Virus record (IMG/VR): IMGVR_UViG_3300032241_000833 | Coordinates: 1 to 34,911 of that record | Direction: 5' to 3' (one strand) | Length of the DNA stretch: 34,911 bases | Source of the DNA: a virus | Shown: positions 6,500-14,428 of the stretch, one piece after another | How positions within the stretch are numbered: position 1 is the stretch's first letter | How the letters are laid out: each line of letters starts with the position of its first letter | Notes under the pieces: generated by a model | Told to the model about the DNA's origin: nothing | The model's database searches: none | What the model saw: only the letters and a program-made list of their open reading frames with translations | Translations under genes and position numbers: made by a program

Positions 6500-9400
6500 T
6501 TATAGTCCTGCCTTGATTGCGCCTGTGTTCTTTATACGCAATGGGATGTAGATAAATTCCACTGCCTTAATTGGCTCAATAGCGATATCCAACCAAAGTT
6601 CAGAACGATCGATTCTCGTTGGAGTGTTATTGCTTTCATCACAGACAACTGCGAAGTCGTTCAATGCTCTTTTGTTTACTAATTCTAGTAAGAAACTCTG
6701 TGCCGCACCTTTGATCTCGTTACGTGTAACTTTATCATTAGGTTCAAACAAGAATGGTTTCGCAAGAATTGCTAATTGTCGACGCATGTAACATACTAAA
6801 CGTGCTACATTAATTCTGTCTAATGCACTAGCATTTCTAGCACGAGTGTACTGGCCGAAGTTAACAATTCCTGCACCCGATAAAGTTGCAATAGGATTAA
6901 TCTTAACACCTGCTAATACATCTCTTAAACTGTTTGGTAGAGTAGTGCTCTTGAATTCGCCGTCTAGGATGTAACCAACTGCTGTAGCATTGTCAACACC
7001 ACCGCGTCTTGTTCCTGCTGGAGCAAACCATTCGTAACTCTTTTGATCGCTTACTGCAATTGTACGTAGCATCATATGACTTGGAGGAACAACAATGTAG
7101 TTGCCTGTGTTGTCATTTGTGTAACCACTTGGGTAGAACATAGCCATGTACTCGTCATAACTTACTCCACCGGTGTCATTATTGTCAAATGCACCGTTAG
7201 TGTTGTTACCCCAAGCCGCTAAATCAGTACCTGTTGGTTGTAAGCGGAATGGTGTGTCACCGACTACGAACGCAGTCTGTCCACGATCAACGTTAAATGC
7301 AATCATATTTTGAATTGCTTCAGGATAACCTGGGCAAGCAATTAAGTTGAATATAACAGAGTCTGTATCACGGATTGCTTGGTTAGTGTCTATTTGTGCT
7401 TTCATACCAGCAACAACAAATCCTCGTTGTGCATGGCGTCCAAATGCTCCACTGCCGTCTGCATTATTAGGACTTACAGAAATCCAACGATCTGCATTAT
7501 ATGTCAATCCGCCGTTAGCACCGTTCATAACTTCGTTACCATAACGTGCATTTTCGCCATTATTAGAATTAATGTTGATGTAACTTGTTACATACTTCTT
7601 AACATTAAAACCAGAACGACGTAGATTCCATAGTCTCATACCTTTTGGATATAGTGCAGGATCTGGTGCATCTGGGTCTAGATAGTTACTGCTTAGTAGA
7701 TCAACAATTGATGCTGGATCTACATCAGTTCCCATTGTACCCCAACGTGCATCAGCAAATAACCAACCAGTCGGAGTTGTTTGATCTGTAGGATCTTGTG
7801 CTACCCATTTAAGGTTAGAGCCGTCCCACACATAAATGTTTTGACCGTAACTATCGACGTCTGATGTATCAATCCAAATATCGCCATTTACTAATGGAGT
7901 ACCGTCACTTTGTGTAGTTGGTGCTACTGCGGCTACTAATGGCCCCATTGGATCTGATGTTGGGAATGCTGTTGAATCTTTATATCCAACCCATGTTGTA
8001 CCATTATTGTATAATACATCAACTTCGTCAACTACTGAACTATACCACAATGTACCATTTGCTGGATTTGTGTATGGAATTTCGGAAGTTGGCTCGTATA
8101 CCAATGGTTTCCATGTACTTGCGTAGTATTGATATCCGTCATTTTCGTACTCACCGGCGGAATAGAAGTTTTGTGTTCCACTCTCAGTTCCGTCAGTTGC
8201 ACGAGACCACGGAGTTAATTGCAAATAAGATGCTAACGGAGTATGAGTGCCATCTAAGAATTTAATTTCGCCACCTGCTGAGTGCTGAACTGTTAAACTT
8301 GTTGCGTTTCCGCTAGAATCATATGATGCCGCACTTGCTGAAACATAAGTTAATCCTGCGTTGTTAATATGAGAAATAACTGTGTCCATTGTATCGCCAT
8401 TGCTTAAACTAATTGTTACACCAGAACTATAATCTGCAACACCACCTGTTAATGTGCCTAGTCCTTCAATAATGTTAAATTGTGAAGAAGTAGTTACAGT
8501 TAAACTTGTTACAGTTGATGTAACCTGTGTTGGACCGGTTGTTGTTCTGCGGAAGATGTCAAATTCTGCGTATTGTGTATTATCTGATGCAGTACTCCAT
8601 GCACCTGTACCTTTGTCATAATTTACTTCAACATAAATTGATCCTGTTGCAGGACTAGCAATTGTGTTAATAGCAGTTTGTCCGTCCGGATAAACTGGAG
8701 CACTTACACTTGTAAATGCGGCAGTAGCGGCACTATAAACTTTAACTGCCCAGTTAGCACCTGAATTAGGAACTGTTGTTTTGACATAAACAGAACCTGT
8801 TGGATTTGTACTAAAATCTGGATATTTGGTATGTGGCCCTTGGAATAGTGCAGGAGCCGCATTTGATCCTGCTGTAAATCCCATTGCTAGTACCATAGCA
8901 TTTCCGCCAGTACCAGTACCTTGGATATTAATGCCGCCGTCTGGTGTTGTACCATTAGATTTTGCAGAGCCGTCGGCATAAATTTCTAGATAACCACTTG
9001 AATTAACTTTGGCATTAAATCCGTGAGTGTATCCGACTGTGTTAATTGAACTTGCTAAAGCAATAAAAGTAGTTCCACTTAATGTAATAGTCTGACCATT
9101 AATAACAAATGTCTGACCATTGTAAGCAGTCATATTTTGATTAGCCTTAGTACTTGTAACTACTGGCCATGAACTTTGCCATGCGCTAGATTTCCATGTA
9201 GAAGATGCACTAAAGTTTTCTTCAACATTGCTACCAATTTGTACCCAATTACCGTCTTTATTTTTATACCAGTAATGCACTTCTGTTGTTAGTGCAACAA
9301 CAGCATAAGAACCGTTAGTACCAAAACTTGCCTTTGGTGTAAAGTTATCAGAAGTGGCAGTTGCTAAATTTGTATTGTCGATTACTAAAGGAACTTTGTT

Positions 9401-9871
9401 TGTAAATGCCTTGTTAGTATTGCTCCATTCAAAAATACCCCATTTAGTATTTGAAGTATCTAACCAGTATGTTCCATCTACTGGATCACCTTCTGGTCTA
9501 GAAGATTGAGGCAATAATGAACCTAAATCTAAGTCAGCGCGGACAACATAGGCTCTTGAACTAACACCTAGTAAACTATATGCGGCTTGTAATCCGTATT
9601 CGTTCAATTCTCCACCGTTGATTGGATTGCCACTTGCATCTGTGTAGAACAGTGGAGTTCCAAATGTGTCTGTTAAATCACGTTGGCTAGTGATTAGATA
9701 TACTTTACCAGCATTTGACGGAATAGTACCTTGAGCAGTACCAGTTCCACTTGCATTTTCTTTATTACTCGCACTCGCTACGAATATCATAGGAGTCGTC
9801 GACGGAGCCGCTGGTAGGTAAAAACTCTCGTCTATAACTTGTACTTGTACGCCTGGTGAATTTAGAGCCAT
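6500..9871 (-). CDS. 18: Tail sheath protein gp18, with a large inserted region
   Basis: The contractile sheath protein. Residues 1-120 are the N-terminal part ('SPGVQVQVIDES', 'AAYSLLGVSSRAYVVRADLD'). Residues from about 702 to the end are the conserved core and C-terminal handshake part ('MRLWNLRRSGFNVKKY', 'IACPGYPEAIQNMI', 'APAGTRRGGVDNA', 'GIVNFGQYTRA', 'RINVARLVCYMRRQL', 'AVEFIYIPLRI'). Between them about 580 residues are inserted, giving 1123 in total against 659 in T4. The insertion has Trp-containing modules (133-150, 604-630, 662-690) and two units resembling flagellar-cap-type beta-alpha folds (250-335 and 480-550). A GGGAG Shine-Dalgarno sequence eight bases before the ATG supports the start, and a CTAAATA box lies further upstream. 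It is the first gene of the gp18-gp19 unit. Confidence 0.95.
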   Translation of the reverse strand: MALNSPGVQVQVIDESFYLPAAPSTTPMIFVASASNKENASGTGTAQGTIPSNAGKVYLITSQRDLTDTFGTPLFYTDASGNPINGGELNEYGLQAAYSLLGVSSRAYVVRADLDLGSLLPQSSRPEGDPVDGTYWLDTSNTKWGIFEWSNTNKAFTNKVPLVIDNTNLATATSDNFTPKASFGTNGSYAVVALTTEVHYWYKNKDGNWVQIGSNVEENFSASSTWKSSAWQSSWPVVTSTKANQNMTAYNGQTFVINGQTITLSGTTFIALASSINTVGYTHGFNAKVNSSGYLEIYADGSAKSNGTTPDGGINIQGTGTGGNAMVLAMGFTAGSNAAPALFQGPHTKYPDFSTNPTGSVYVKTTVPNSGANWAVKVYSAATAAFTSVSAPVYPDGQTAINTIASPATGSIYVEVNYDKGTGAWSTASDNTQYAEFDIFRRTTTGPTQVTSTVTSLTVTTSSQFNIIEGLGTLTGGVADYSSGVTISLSNGDTMDTVISHINNAGLTYVSASAASYDSSGNATSLTVQHSAGGEIKFLDGTHTPLASYLQLTPWSRATDGTESGTQNFYSAGEYENDGYQYYASTWKPLVYEPTSEIPYTNPANGTLWYSSVVDEVDVLYNNGTTWVGYKDSTAFPTSDPMGPLVAAVAPTTQSDGTPLVNGDIWIDTSDVDSYGQNIYVWDGSNLKWVAQDPTDQTTPTGWLFADARWGTMGTDVDPASIVDLLSSNYLDPDAPDPALYPKGMRLWNLRRSGFNVKKYVTSYININSNNGENARYGNEVMNGANGGLTYNADRWISVSPNNADGSGAFGRHAQRGFVVAGMKAQIDTNQAIRDTDSVIFNLIACPGYPEAIQNMIAFNVDRGQTAFVVGDTPFRLQPTGTDLAAWGNNTNGAFDNNDTGGVSYDEYMAMFYPSGYTNDNTGNYIVVPPSHMMLRTIAVSDQKSYEWFAPAGTRRGGVDNATAVGYILDGEFKSTTLPNSLRDVLAGVKINPIATLSGAGIVNFGQYTRARNASALDRINVARLVCYMRRQLAILAKPFLFEPNDKVTRNEIKGAAQSFLLELVNKRALNDFAVVCDESNNTPTRIDRSELWLDIAIEPIKAVEFIYIPLRIKNTGAIKAGL

Positions 9872-9904
9872 TTCAAATCTCCCATATAATGGTTTTCTTG
9901 CTAA

Positions 9905-9911
9905 TATTTAG
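9905..9911 (-). promoter_or_regulatory. Late-promoter-like box CTAAATA for gp18
   Basis: On the minus strand CTAAATATT lies 33 bases before the gp18 ATG. Predicted initiation near 9899 gives a leader of about 28 bases that contains the GGGAG ribosome binding site. This is the conventional arrangement, in contrast to the boxes five bases from an ATG elsewhere in the window. Confidence 0.5.
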
Positions 9912-9934
9912 CGGATATGGGTGAAAAACACCGG

Positions 9935-9942
9935 CTTAAATA
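9935..9942 (+). promoter_or_regulatory. Possible late-promoter box CTTAAATA for the HNH-type gene
   Basis: CTTAAATA on the plus strand, 31 bases before the ATG at 9974, with AAGGG between box and start. It differs from TATAAATA at two positions. It is suggested mainly because the plus-strand gene needs a promoter inside this 102-base divergent gap. Confidence 0.25.
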
Positions 9943-9973
9943 CCTATGAAAAGGGCACCAAAAAGGGCGGTAT

Positions 9974-10309
9974 ATGCGTAATACTTGTAAAAAATGTCAG
10001 CAAAGGCCGGTAGCAGTTAACTACCGTAAAGAAGGACGAATCTATTATAGATCTGTTTGCGATCATTGTGCAAAAGGATTCTTAACAGACCAACCTGCTT
10101 GGGCAAAATTAGGATATAAGAAAAAGAATTCTTGTGACAAATGCGGATTTAAAAGTCCGCATCGAGAAGTGTTTAGTGTTTTTCATGTTGACGGGAATTT
10201 GCTAAATGCTAATCCTGCCAATCTAAAAACTATTTGTTCTAATTGTTCTGTAGTGATTCGAAAAGAAGGGGGTCGATGGCGTCAGGGCGATCTCCGACCA
10301 GATTTCTAA
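9974..10309 (+). CDS. HNH-endonuclease-like zinc protein
   Basis: 111 residues with eight ordered cysteines: C5-x2-C8 and C29-x2-C32 form one probable zinc site, C54-x2-C57 and C88-x2-C91 another. Between the second set lies 'VFHVDGNLLNANPANLKTICSNC' (residues 69-91), the His-x-Asp ... Asn ... Asn-Leu-x-x-x-Cys arrangement of HNH nucleases. HNH proteins of this size in T4-like phages are homing or packaging-associated nucleases; without a catalytic assay either is possible. It is the only plus-strand gene between gp18 and gp13. Its last 71 bases overlap, tail to tail, the 3' end of the dNMP kinase gene, and no terminator is visible between them. The start has a weak AAGGG sequence 6-10 bases upstream. 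Confidence 0.75.
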   Translation: MRNTCKKCQQRPVAVNYRKEGRIYYRSVCDHCAKGFLTDQPAWAKLGYKKKNSCDKCGFKSPHREVFSVFHVDGNLLNANPANLKTICSNCSVVIRKEGGRWRQGDLRPDF

Positions 10310-10919
10310 TCTGATGAAACAATTCATCAATTGTACCATCGTTAGACAGTACATAATCAAACTTGGTTCCTACCCATGCTGTTTCTGAAGCATGAATCTT
10401 TAACTTGTCCATCCTTGTCTTAGCCAACATCCAGTTCATACGATGATTCCCTGCATTCATATCTATAGCATCTTGATACCAATCAGGTTCGGGTCCACGT
10501 TTTACACGAATAACAATACCGCCAGCATCTTTGATTGATTTAATTTCATTAGGAAAACGACAATCTGAAATAACAATATCGTCTTTTGAATTTCGAAGTT
10601 TATTTTCTAATGCGGCAATCCACATGTCATCATGGAAACCATTGCGGCAAACTTCTGTGCCCCAATATTGTAGGACCCAGCGTGGAGTCAAGTGTGGCAT
10701 ATTCAAACGTTCTGCCCACCAGGTATCTACTTCTTCTCGCCATTCACGGGCTTGTTTTGTGCGGCCTTCAAGCATGGTACGATCCCATCCGAACACCATA
10801 CTAACAGCATCTTTCAAACTATTGGCAAATGATTCTCGTCTAAAACCGTGGAAATTTGTAAGATAGTCAGCGATAGTATCTTTGCCTGAACCAATAAACC
10901 CGCACACCCCAATAATCAT
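10239..10919 (-). CDS. 1: Deoxynucleoside monophosphate kinase (T4 gp1 type)
   Basis: It phosphorylates dNMPs to dNDPs for phage DNA synthesis. The P-loop is at residues 7-15 (GFIGSGKDT, compare SGVKRSGKDT in T4 gp1). 'LTPRWVLQYWGTEVCR' (about 77-92), 'DDIVISDCRFPNEIKSIKDAGGIVIRVKRG' (about 111-140) and the late 'HASETAW' segment are family landmarks. I chose the ATG at 10919 because GGGGAG lies six bases upstream and the protein then starts with the beta-strand MIIGVCGF, as T4 gp1 does. An upstream in-frame ATG at 10943 would add eight residues but has only AGGA at 11 bases. The C-terminal codons overlap the HNH-type gene on the opposite strand. A metabolic gene inside a late operon is notable; it follows gp13 closely. 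Confidence 0.93.
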   Translation of the reverse strand: MIIGVCGFIGSGKDTIADYLTNFHGFRRESFANSLKDAVSMVFGWDRTMLEGRTKQAREWREEVDTWWAERLNMPHLTPRWVLQYWGTEVCRNGFHDDMWIAALENKLRNSKDDIVISDCRFPNEIKSIKDAGGIVIRVKRGPEPDWYQDAIDMNAGNHRMNWMLAKTRMDKLKIHASETAWVGTKFDYVLSNDGTIDELFHQIRNLVGDRPDAIDPLLFESLQNN

Positions 10920-10951
10920 AGTATCTCCCCAAGTTGATACCATAATATAAC

Positions 10952-11710
10952 TTATCCTATCACAAAAGTCAATGGTTGTTGGTTATCTTTGTTGTTAATT
11001 AGATCTTGTTCTAACATATCTAATTCTGCTTTACCCTCGCTCTTTAGTGAAGCACCATTTAATTGTGTGCCACCTTGTGGGCTGGCAATGGTAGCAAACT
11101 TTTCACGAGCTTCGCCGAGAATAATTTTGGCGGCCGCTGTAGCATAATCTCTAATCCAAATTCCTGCCCATGTATCTTGGAACAAGATAAAATCTGGTTT
11201 ATAGTTATACATCCAAAGTAAAACGTTTTCTTCACCGCGTGGACGTTGTGTAATTCTTAACTTTTTGGTGACTGAATTCCAGTCAAAGTTAATGAATGAG
11301 CCAAACATTTTACCAACAAGATTTTGGTATTGTGAAAACATCATGTATGTTGCTAAACCGCCCATGTTAGAACTGCTTAACAAATATGTGTTTGAATAGG
11401 CCAAGTTAAACGGTTCAAATAATGTACCGCCGTCACCTCCGCCCGATCTTGAACCAATGCTACGACGGAAGATCTGTCTAACCTGCATAACTTCCGGCGC
11501 TAACTGATATTCGTTAACATCTGTCTGTAGTGTTAGATATCCAAAACTTTCTTCTACAGAATTTTGACTGCGTTGTCTGTACTTACGCAGGGCTTTATCT
11601 ATAGCAAGATCGTAATGCTTAGGATCCAGCTCAACATCAATCATACCGTCACCTAGAGAGGTTTTGATATAATCAACCACTTTTTGTTTTTCGGATTCAG
11701 TTTCGTTCAT
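10952..11710 (-). CDS. 13: Neck protein gp13
   Basis: gp13 forms the head-tail connector collar with gp14 after packaging. The 252 residues begin with a helical segment (residues 8-48) and then a beta-rich core ('FGYLTLQTDVNEYQLAPEVMQVRQIFR'). The C-terminal half carries the conserved features: 'TKKLRITQRPRGEENVLLWMYNYKPD' followed by 'WAGIWIRDYATAAAKIILGEAREKFATI', then 'GGTQLNGASLKSEGKAELDMLEQDL', the typical end of gp13 in T4-like phages of aquatic bacteria. T4 gp13 has 309 residues. The ATG at 11710 has no Shine-Dalgarno sequence; a CTAAATA box ends five bases upstream. It diverges from gp14 with only 28 bases between the two start codons. In T4 these genes are co-directional. Confidence 0.85.
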   Translation of the reverse strand: MNETESEKQKVVDYIKTSLGDGMIDVELDPKHYDLAIDKALRKYRQRSQNSVEESFGYLTLQTDVNEYQLAPEVMQVRQIFRRSIGSRSGGGDGGTLFEPFNLAYSNTYLLSSSNMGGLATYMMFSQYQNLVGKMFGSFINFDWNSVTKKLRITQRPRGEENVLLWMYNYKPDFILFQDTWAGIWIRDYATAAAKIILGEAREKFATIASPQGGTQLNGASLKSEGKAELDMLEQDLINNKDNQQPLTFVIG

Positions 11711-11715
11711 ACCAA

Positions 11716-11722
11716 TATTTAG
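11716..11722 (-). promoter_or_regulatory. Late-promoter-like box CTAAATA for gp13, predicted leaderless
   Basis: The minus strand reads CTAAATA, TTGGT, ATG. Box and spacer nearly repeat the arrangement before the baseplate-like gene (CTAAATA, TTCGT, ATG). Predicted +1 is the A of the start codon. The box is one base away from the oppositely directed gp14 box. Confidence 0.55.
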
Positions 11723-11723
11723 C

Positions 11724-11731
11724 CATAAATA
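11724..11731 (+). promoter_or_regulatory. Late-promoter-like box CATAAATA for gp14
   Basis: CATAAATA differs from the T4 late consensus at its first base only. It is followed by TACTACT and the ATG at 11739, so the expected transcript has two or fewer leader bases. There is no Shine-Dalgarno sequence. The 7-base spacer also precedes the gene at 2123-2740, and both spacers end in TACT. Confidence 0.55.
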
Positions 11732-11738
11732 TACTACT

Positions 11739-12971
11739 ATGCCAAGACTATCTATGTATCGTCCCGAAAAGGGAAATGATTTTCGCTTTCTAGATCGTGT
11801 AATTAACGAAGAATTCCAAGTGGGCGGAGTTGATGTTTACATCCACAAATATACAGGTCCCGTAGATCCTGCTACAGGTGATGCTACCCCGTCAACTCCT
11901 AATGCAAGTTCGGCGGGAGTTTTAGGAATTCAAGATGTTCTGTTTATGGAAAACAGAGATAGAAATTACGATCCTGATGTATATATAACTCGCGGAATTT
12001 ATACAATGCAGGACATAGATTTTAACTTGATGCAATTTGGTTTTTTTCTATCCAATGACAATGTTATGATTACTTTCCATCTACGTAATATTGTAGAAAC
12101 TCTAGGTCGTAAATTAATGGTCGGAGACGTATTAGAATTACCACACTTAAAAGATGAATACAGTTTAACAGATACCATGATGGCATTGCGAAAGTTTTAT
12201 GTTGTGTCGGAAATATCTCGTGCCGCAACAGGATACAGCCAAACTTGGTATCCTCATTTACTGCGTGCTAAATGTGAGCCAATGGTTAACGCTCAAGAAT
12301 TTGCGCAGATCCTTAATCAAGAAGTATCTGCTGATCCTAATGCAGGAATCCCAACCGGAGTACCAGAGGGAACTACATTGGCAGATATATTTTCAATGTA
12401 TAATCAAAATATTTCTATTAACAATCAAAATATTGCGCAGGCAGAACTCGATGCTCCGTTAAGTGGGTACGATACTGATCAATTTTATGTGTTACCAGTT
12501 CGAGATGATCATTCATTAGATTTGCAAGATGCGAGTGACGAAGAAAGAGATGCTAGTGAAGACGATCATACTGTTGATGCTAGTTCTGTATTTGTAAATC
12601 CTGATAAAACTGTTTATGTAGGATACTTAACAGATGACGGAATACCTGCAAATGGTGCTCCTTATTCATCAGGTGTTGATTTTCCTTCTAATCCTTATAA
12701 AGGTGCATTCTGTTTAAGGATAGATTACATGCCTAACAGATTGTTTAAGTTTGATGGAAAAAATTGGGTATTCCAAGAAACAAATGTTCGAATGACAATG
12801 ACCAATACTCCAACTGATAGTAAACCTGCAGATAATTCTGTTACAAGACAAACAGAAGTAACAGGATTTGTTAATAACAATACAACATCGACTATCAATG
12901 GTAAAGTTATACCAGAACGCCAGTCATTAAGTAAAGCGTTAAAAACTAACAAACCAAAGGCAGATAATTAA
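11739..12971 (+). CDS. 14: Neck protein gp14, with extended C terminus
   Basis: The gp14 collar protein acts in head-tail joining. Recognisable parts: 'DFRFLDRVINEEFQVGGVDVYIHKY' (residues 14-38), 'SAGVLGIQDVLFMENRDR' with the following 'DVYITRGIYTMQDIDFNLMQFGF' (59-102), 'MITFHLRNIVETLGRKLMVGDVLELPHL' (110-137) and 'LRKFYVVSEISRAATGYSQTWYPHLLRAKCEP' (150-181). This is the layout of gp14 in T4-like phages. Length is 410 residues against 256 in T4. The extra C-terminal region contains an acidic stretch (255-282) and, at 314-346, a module with FPSNPY and FDGKNW that resembles the N terminus of the fibre at 23276-29095. The start has no Shine-Dalgarno sequence. It overlaps gp15 by one base (TAATG). 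Confidence 0.88.
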   Translation: MPRLSMYRPEKGNDFRFLDRVINEEFQVGGVDVYIHKYTGPVDPATGDATPSTPNASSAGVLGIQDVLFMENRDRNYDPDVYITRGIYTMQDIDFNLMQFGFFLSNDNVMITFHLRNIVETLGRKLMVGDVLELPHLKDEYSLTDTMMALRKFYVVSEISRAATGYSQTWYPHLLRAKCEPMVNAQEFAQILNQEVSADPNAGIPTGVPEGTTLADIFSMYNQNISINNQNIAQAELDAPLSGYDTDQFYVLPVRDDHSLDLQDASDEERDASEDDHTVDASSVFVNPDKTVYVGYLTDDGIPANGAPYSSGVDFPSNPYKGAFCLRIDYMPNRLFKFDGKNWVFQETNVRMTMTNTPTDSKPADNSVTRQTEVTGFVNNNTTSTINGKVIPERQSLSKALKTNKPKADN

Positions 12972-14428
12972 TGGAACATTTTTACGACGGGCAAATTCGC
13001 CGATATCTAACTCAGTTTATGCGACTAATGAGTAACTTTAGTTACACAAACAATCAAAATGTTCCTGTGCAGATTCCTGTTCGTTACGGTGACATGAGTC
13101 GGCAAGTTGCAAATGTGTTAACGCAAAACAGTGAAAACATAATGAATTCGGCTCCGTTCATTGCTTGCTATATCAAGAGCCTAGATCTATCTAGAGAACG
13201 ATTACAAGATCCATCATATGTGAATAAAATGAATATAAGAGAGCGTCAATGGGAATATGTAGACGAAAACCCTGACAGTCCTACTTATGGTGAAACCATA
13301 CAAGACTATGCTAACACGCAAGGAGAAAATTATACTATTGAAAGATTAATGCCTACTCCTTATACTATTCAATTTAATGCGGATATATGGAGTACTAATA
13401 CTGAACAAAAACTTCAAATACTTGAACAAATTTTAGTGTTGTTTAGACCTGCTATGGAAATACAAACTACTAGCAACTATATTGATTGGACTAGTTTAAG
13501 TTATGTCGAACTATCAAATATATCTTGGTCAAGCAGGACTGTAGGCCAAGGTGCTGTAGGTGAAATAGACATTGCTACATTGTCGTTCAATTGTCCTATA
13601 TGGATAACAACTCCTGCCAAAGTTAAGAAGTTAGGCATAATCACCAAAATTATTGCTAACATTTATACAGAACCTACAGGAACTATAGGTAATGGAGATT
13701 TAGTATTTGCCAATCCAAATGCTCAAACTATTGTAACACCCGGTGAATACAGTGTGCTAGTAACTGATGGTACTGCAAGGTTAATGAGTGTAGGAGAAAA
13801 TACAAGTAATAACGCTATAGATGAAGTACAAATTAAGAATGGCATCAAAATTCAATGGAGTAGATTGCTTGATATGTATCCAGGCAAATTTAGATCTGGG
13901 TTAAGTTATGCGGCTTTTGCAAGACCTGACGGCAAAGAAGTTATAGCATATCTAACAATAAATCCATTAGCAGAAGATGAAGCAGAATTGTTAAATTTAT
14001 CGTATGACGGTGAGACATTACTAAACACTGACTTACCTGATTTAAATCATAATTATATTCGAGGAACAGTAAATGCTATCATTAATCCACAAACATTTAA
14101 TCCTGGAATAGCACCCGATGCAGACACTCGTTATTTAATTTTAGAAGATATTAATACCAATCCTAAAGTCTTAGTAGATGATGCACCGAGAGCATGGTTA
14201 AAGTATGGTCAGACAGGTGCTAGTGATGTACGATTAGTTGCACATGCTAATGATATTATACAATGGGACGGAACACAATGGAATGTTATATTCGATACTA
14301 CTGTGTCTCAACCTGTTACATACATAACTAACTCATATACGAATACACAATACAAGTGGGACGGTACTGAGTGGAGTAAATCAGTAGACGGAGTATATCA
14401 TCCAGGAGATTGGCGATTAGTGTTATGA
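12971..14428 (+). CDS. 15: Tail sheath stabiliser / tail completion protein gp15
   Basis: gp15 caps the tail tube and sheath and docks to the neck. The first 230 residues match the family: 'YDGQIRRYLTQFMRLMSNFSY' (5-25; compare 'YNSSFRRYATLMGDLFSNI' in T4), 'VQIPVRYGDMSRQVANVL' (32-49), 'LMPTPYTIQFNADIWSTNTEQKLQILEQILVLFRPAM' (125-161) and 'IDIATLSFNCPIWITTPAKVKKLGII' (198-223). With 485 residues it is much longer than T4 gp15 (272). The extra C-terminal region (about 235-485) ends in Trp motifs (IIQWDGTQW, YKWDGTEW) like those in gp14, the sheath insertion and the fibres. AAAGG lies a short way before the start, which overlaps the gp14 stop by one base. Its own stop overlaps the Nudix start (ATGA). 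Confidence 0.88.
   Translation: MEHFYDGQIRRYLTQFMRLMSNFSYTNNQNVPVQIPVRYGDMSRQVANVLTQNSENIMNSAPFIACYIKSLDLSRERLQDPSYVNKMNIRERQWEYVDENPDSPTYGETIQDYANTQGENYTIERLMPTPYTIQFNADIWSTNTEQKLQILEQILVLFRPAMEIQTTSNYIDWTSLSYVELSNISWSSRTVGQGAVGEIDIATLSFNCPIWITTPAKVKKLGIITKIIANIYTEPTGTIGNGDLVFANPNAQTIVTPGEYSVLVTDGTARLMSVGENTSNNAIDEVQIKNGIKIQWSRLLDMYPGKFRSGLSYAAFARPDGKEVIAYLTINPLAEDEAELLNLSYDGETLLNTDLPDLNHNYIRGTVNAIINPQTFNPGIAPDADTRYLILEDINTNPKVLVDDAPRAWLKYGQTGASDVRLVAHANDIIQWDGTQWNVIFDTTVSQPVTYITNSYTNTQYKWDGTEWSKSVDGVYHPGDWRLVL

Noticed and set aside
14410-14412. TTG as start of the Nudix gene
   Set aside because: AGGAGA lies only one base before it, too close to serve. The ATG at 14425 overlapping the gp15 stop (ATGA) gives a better coupled start.
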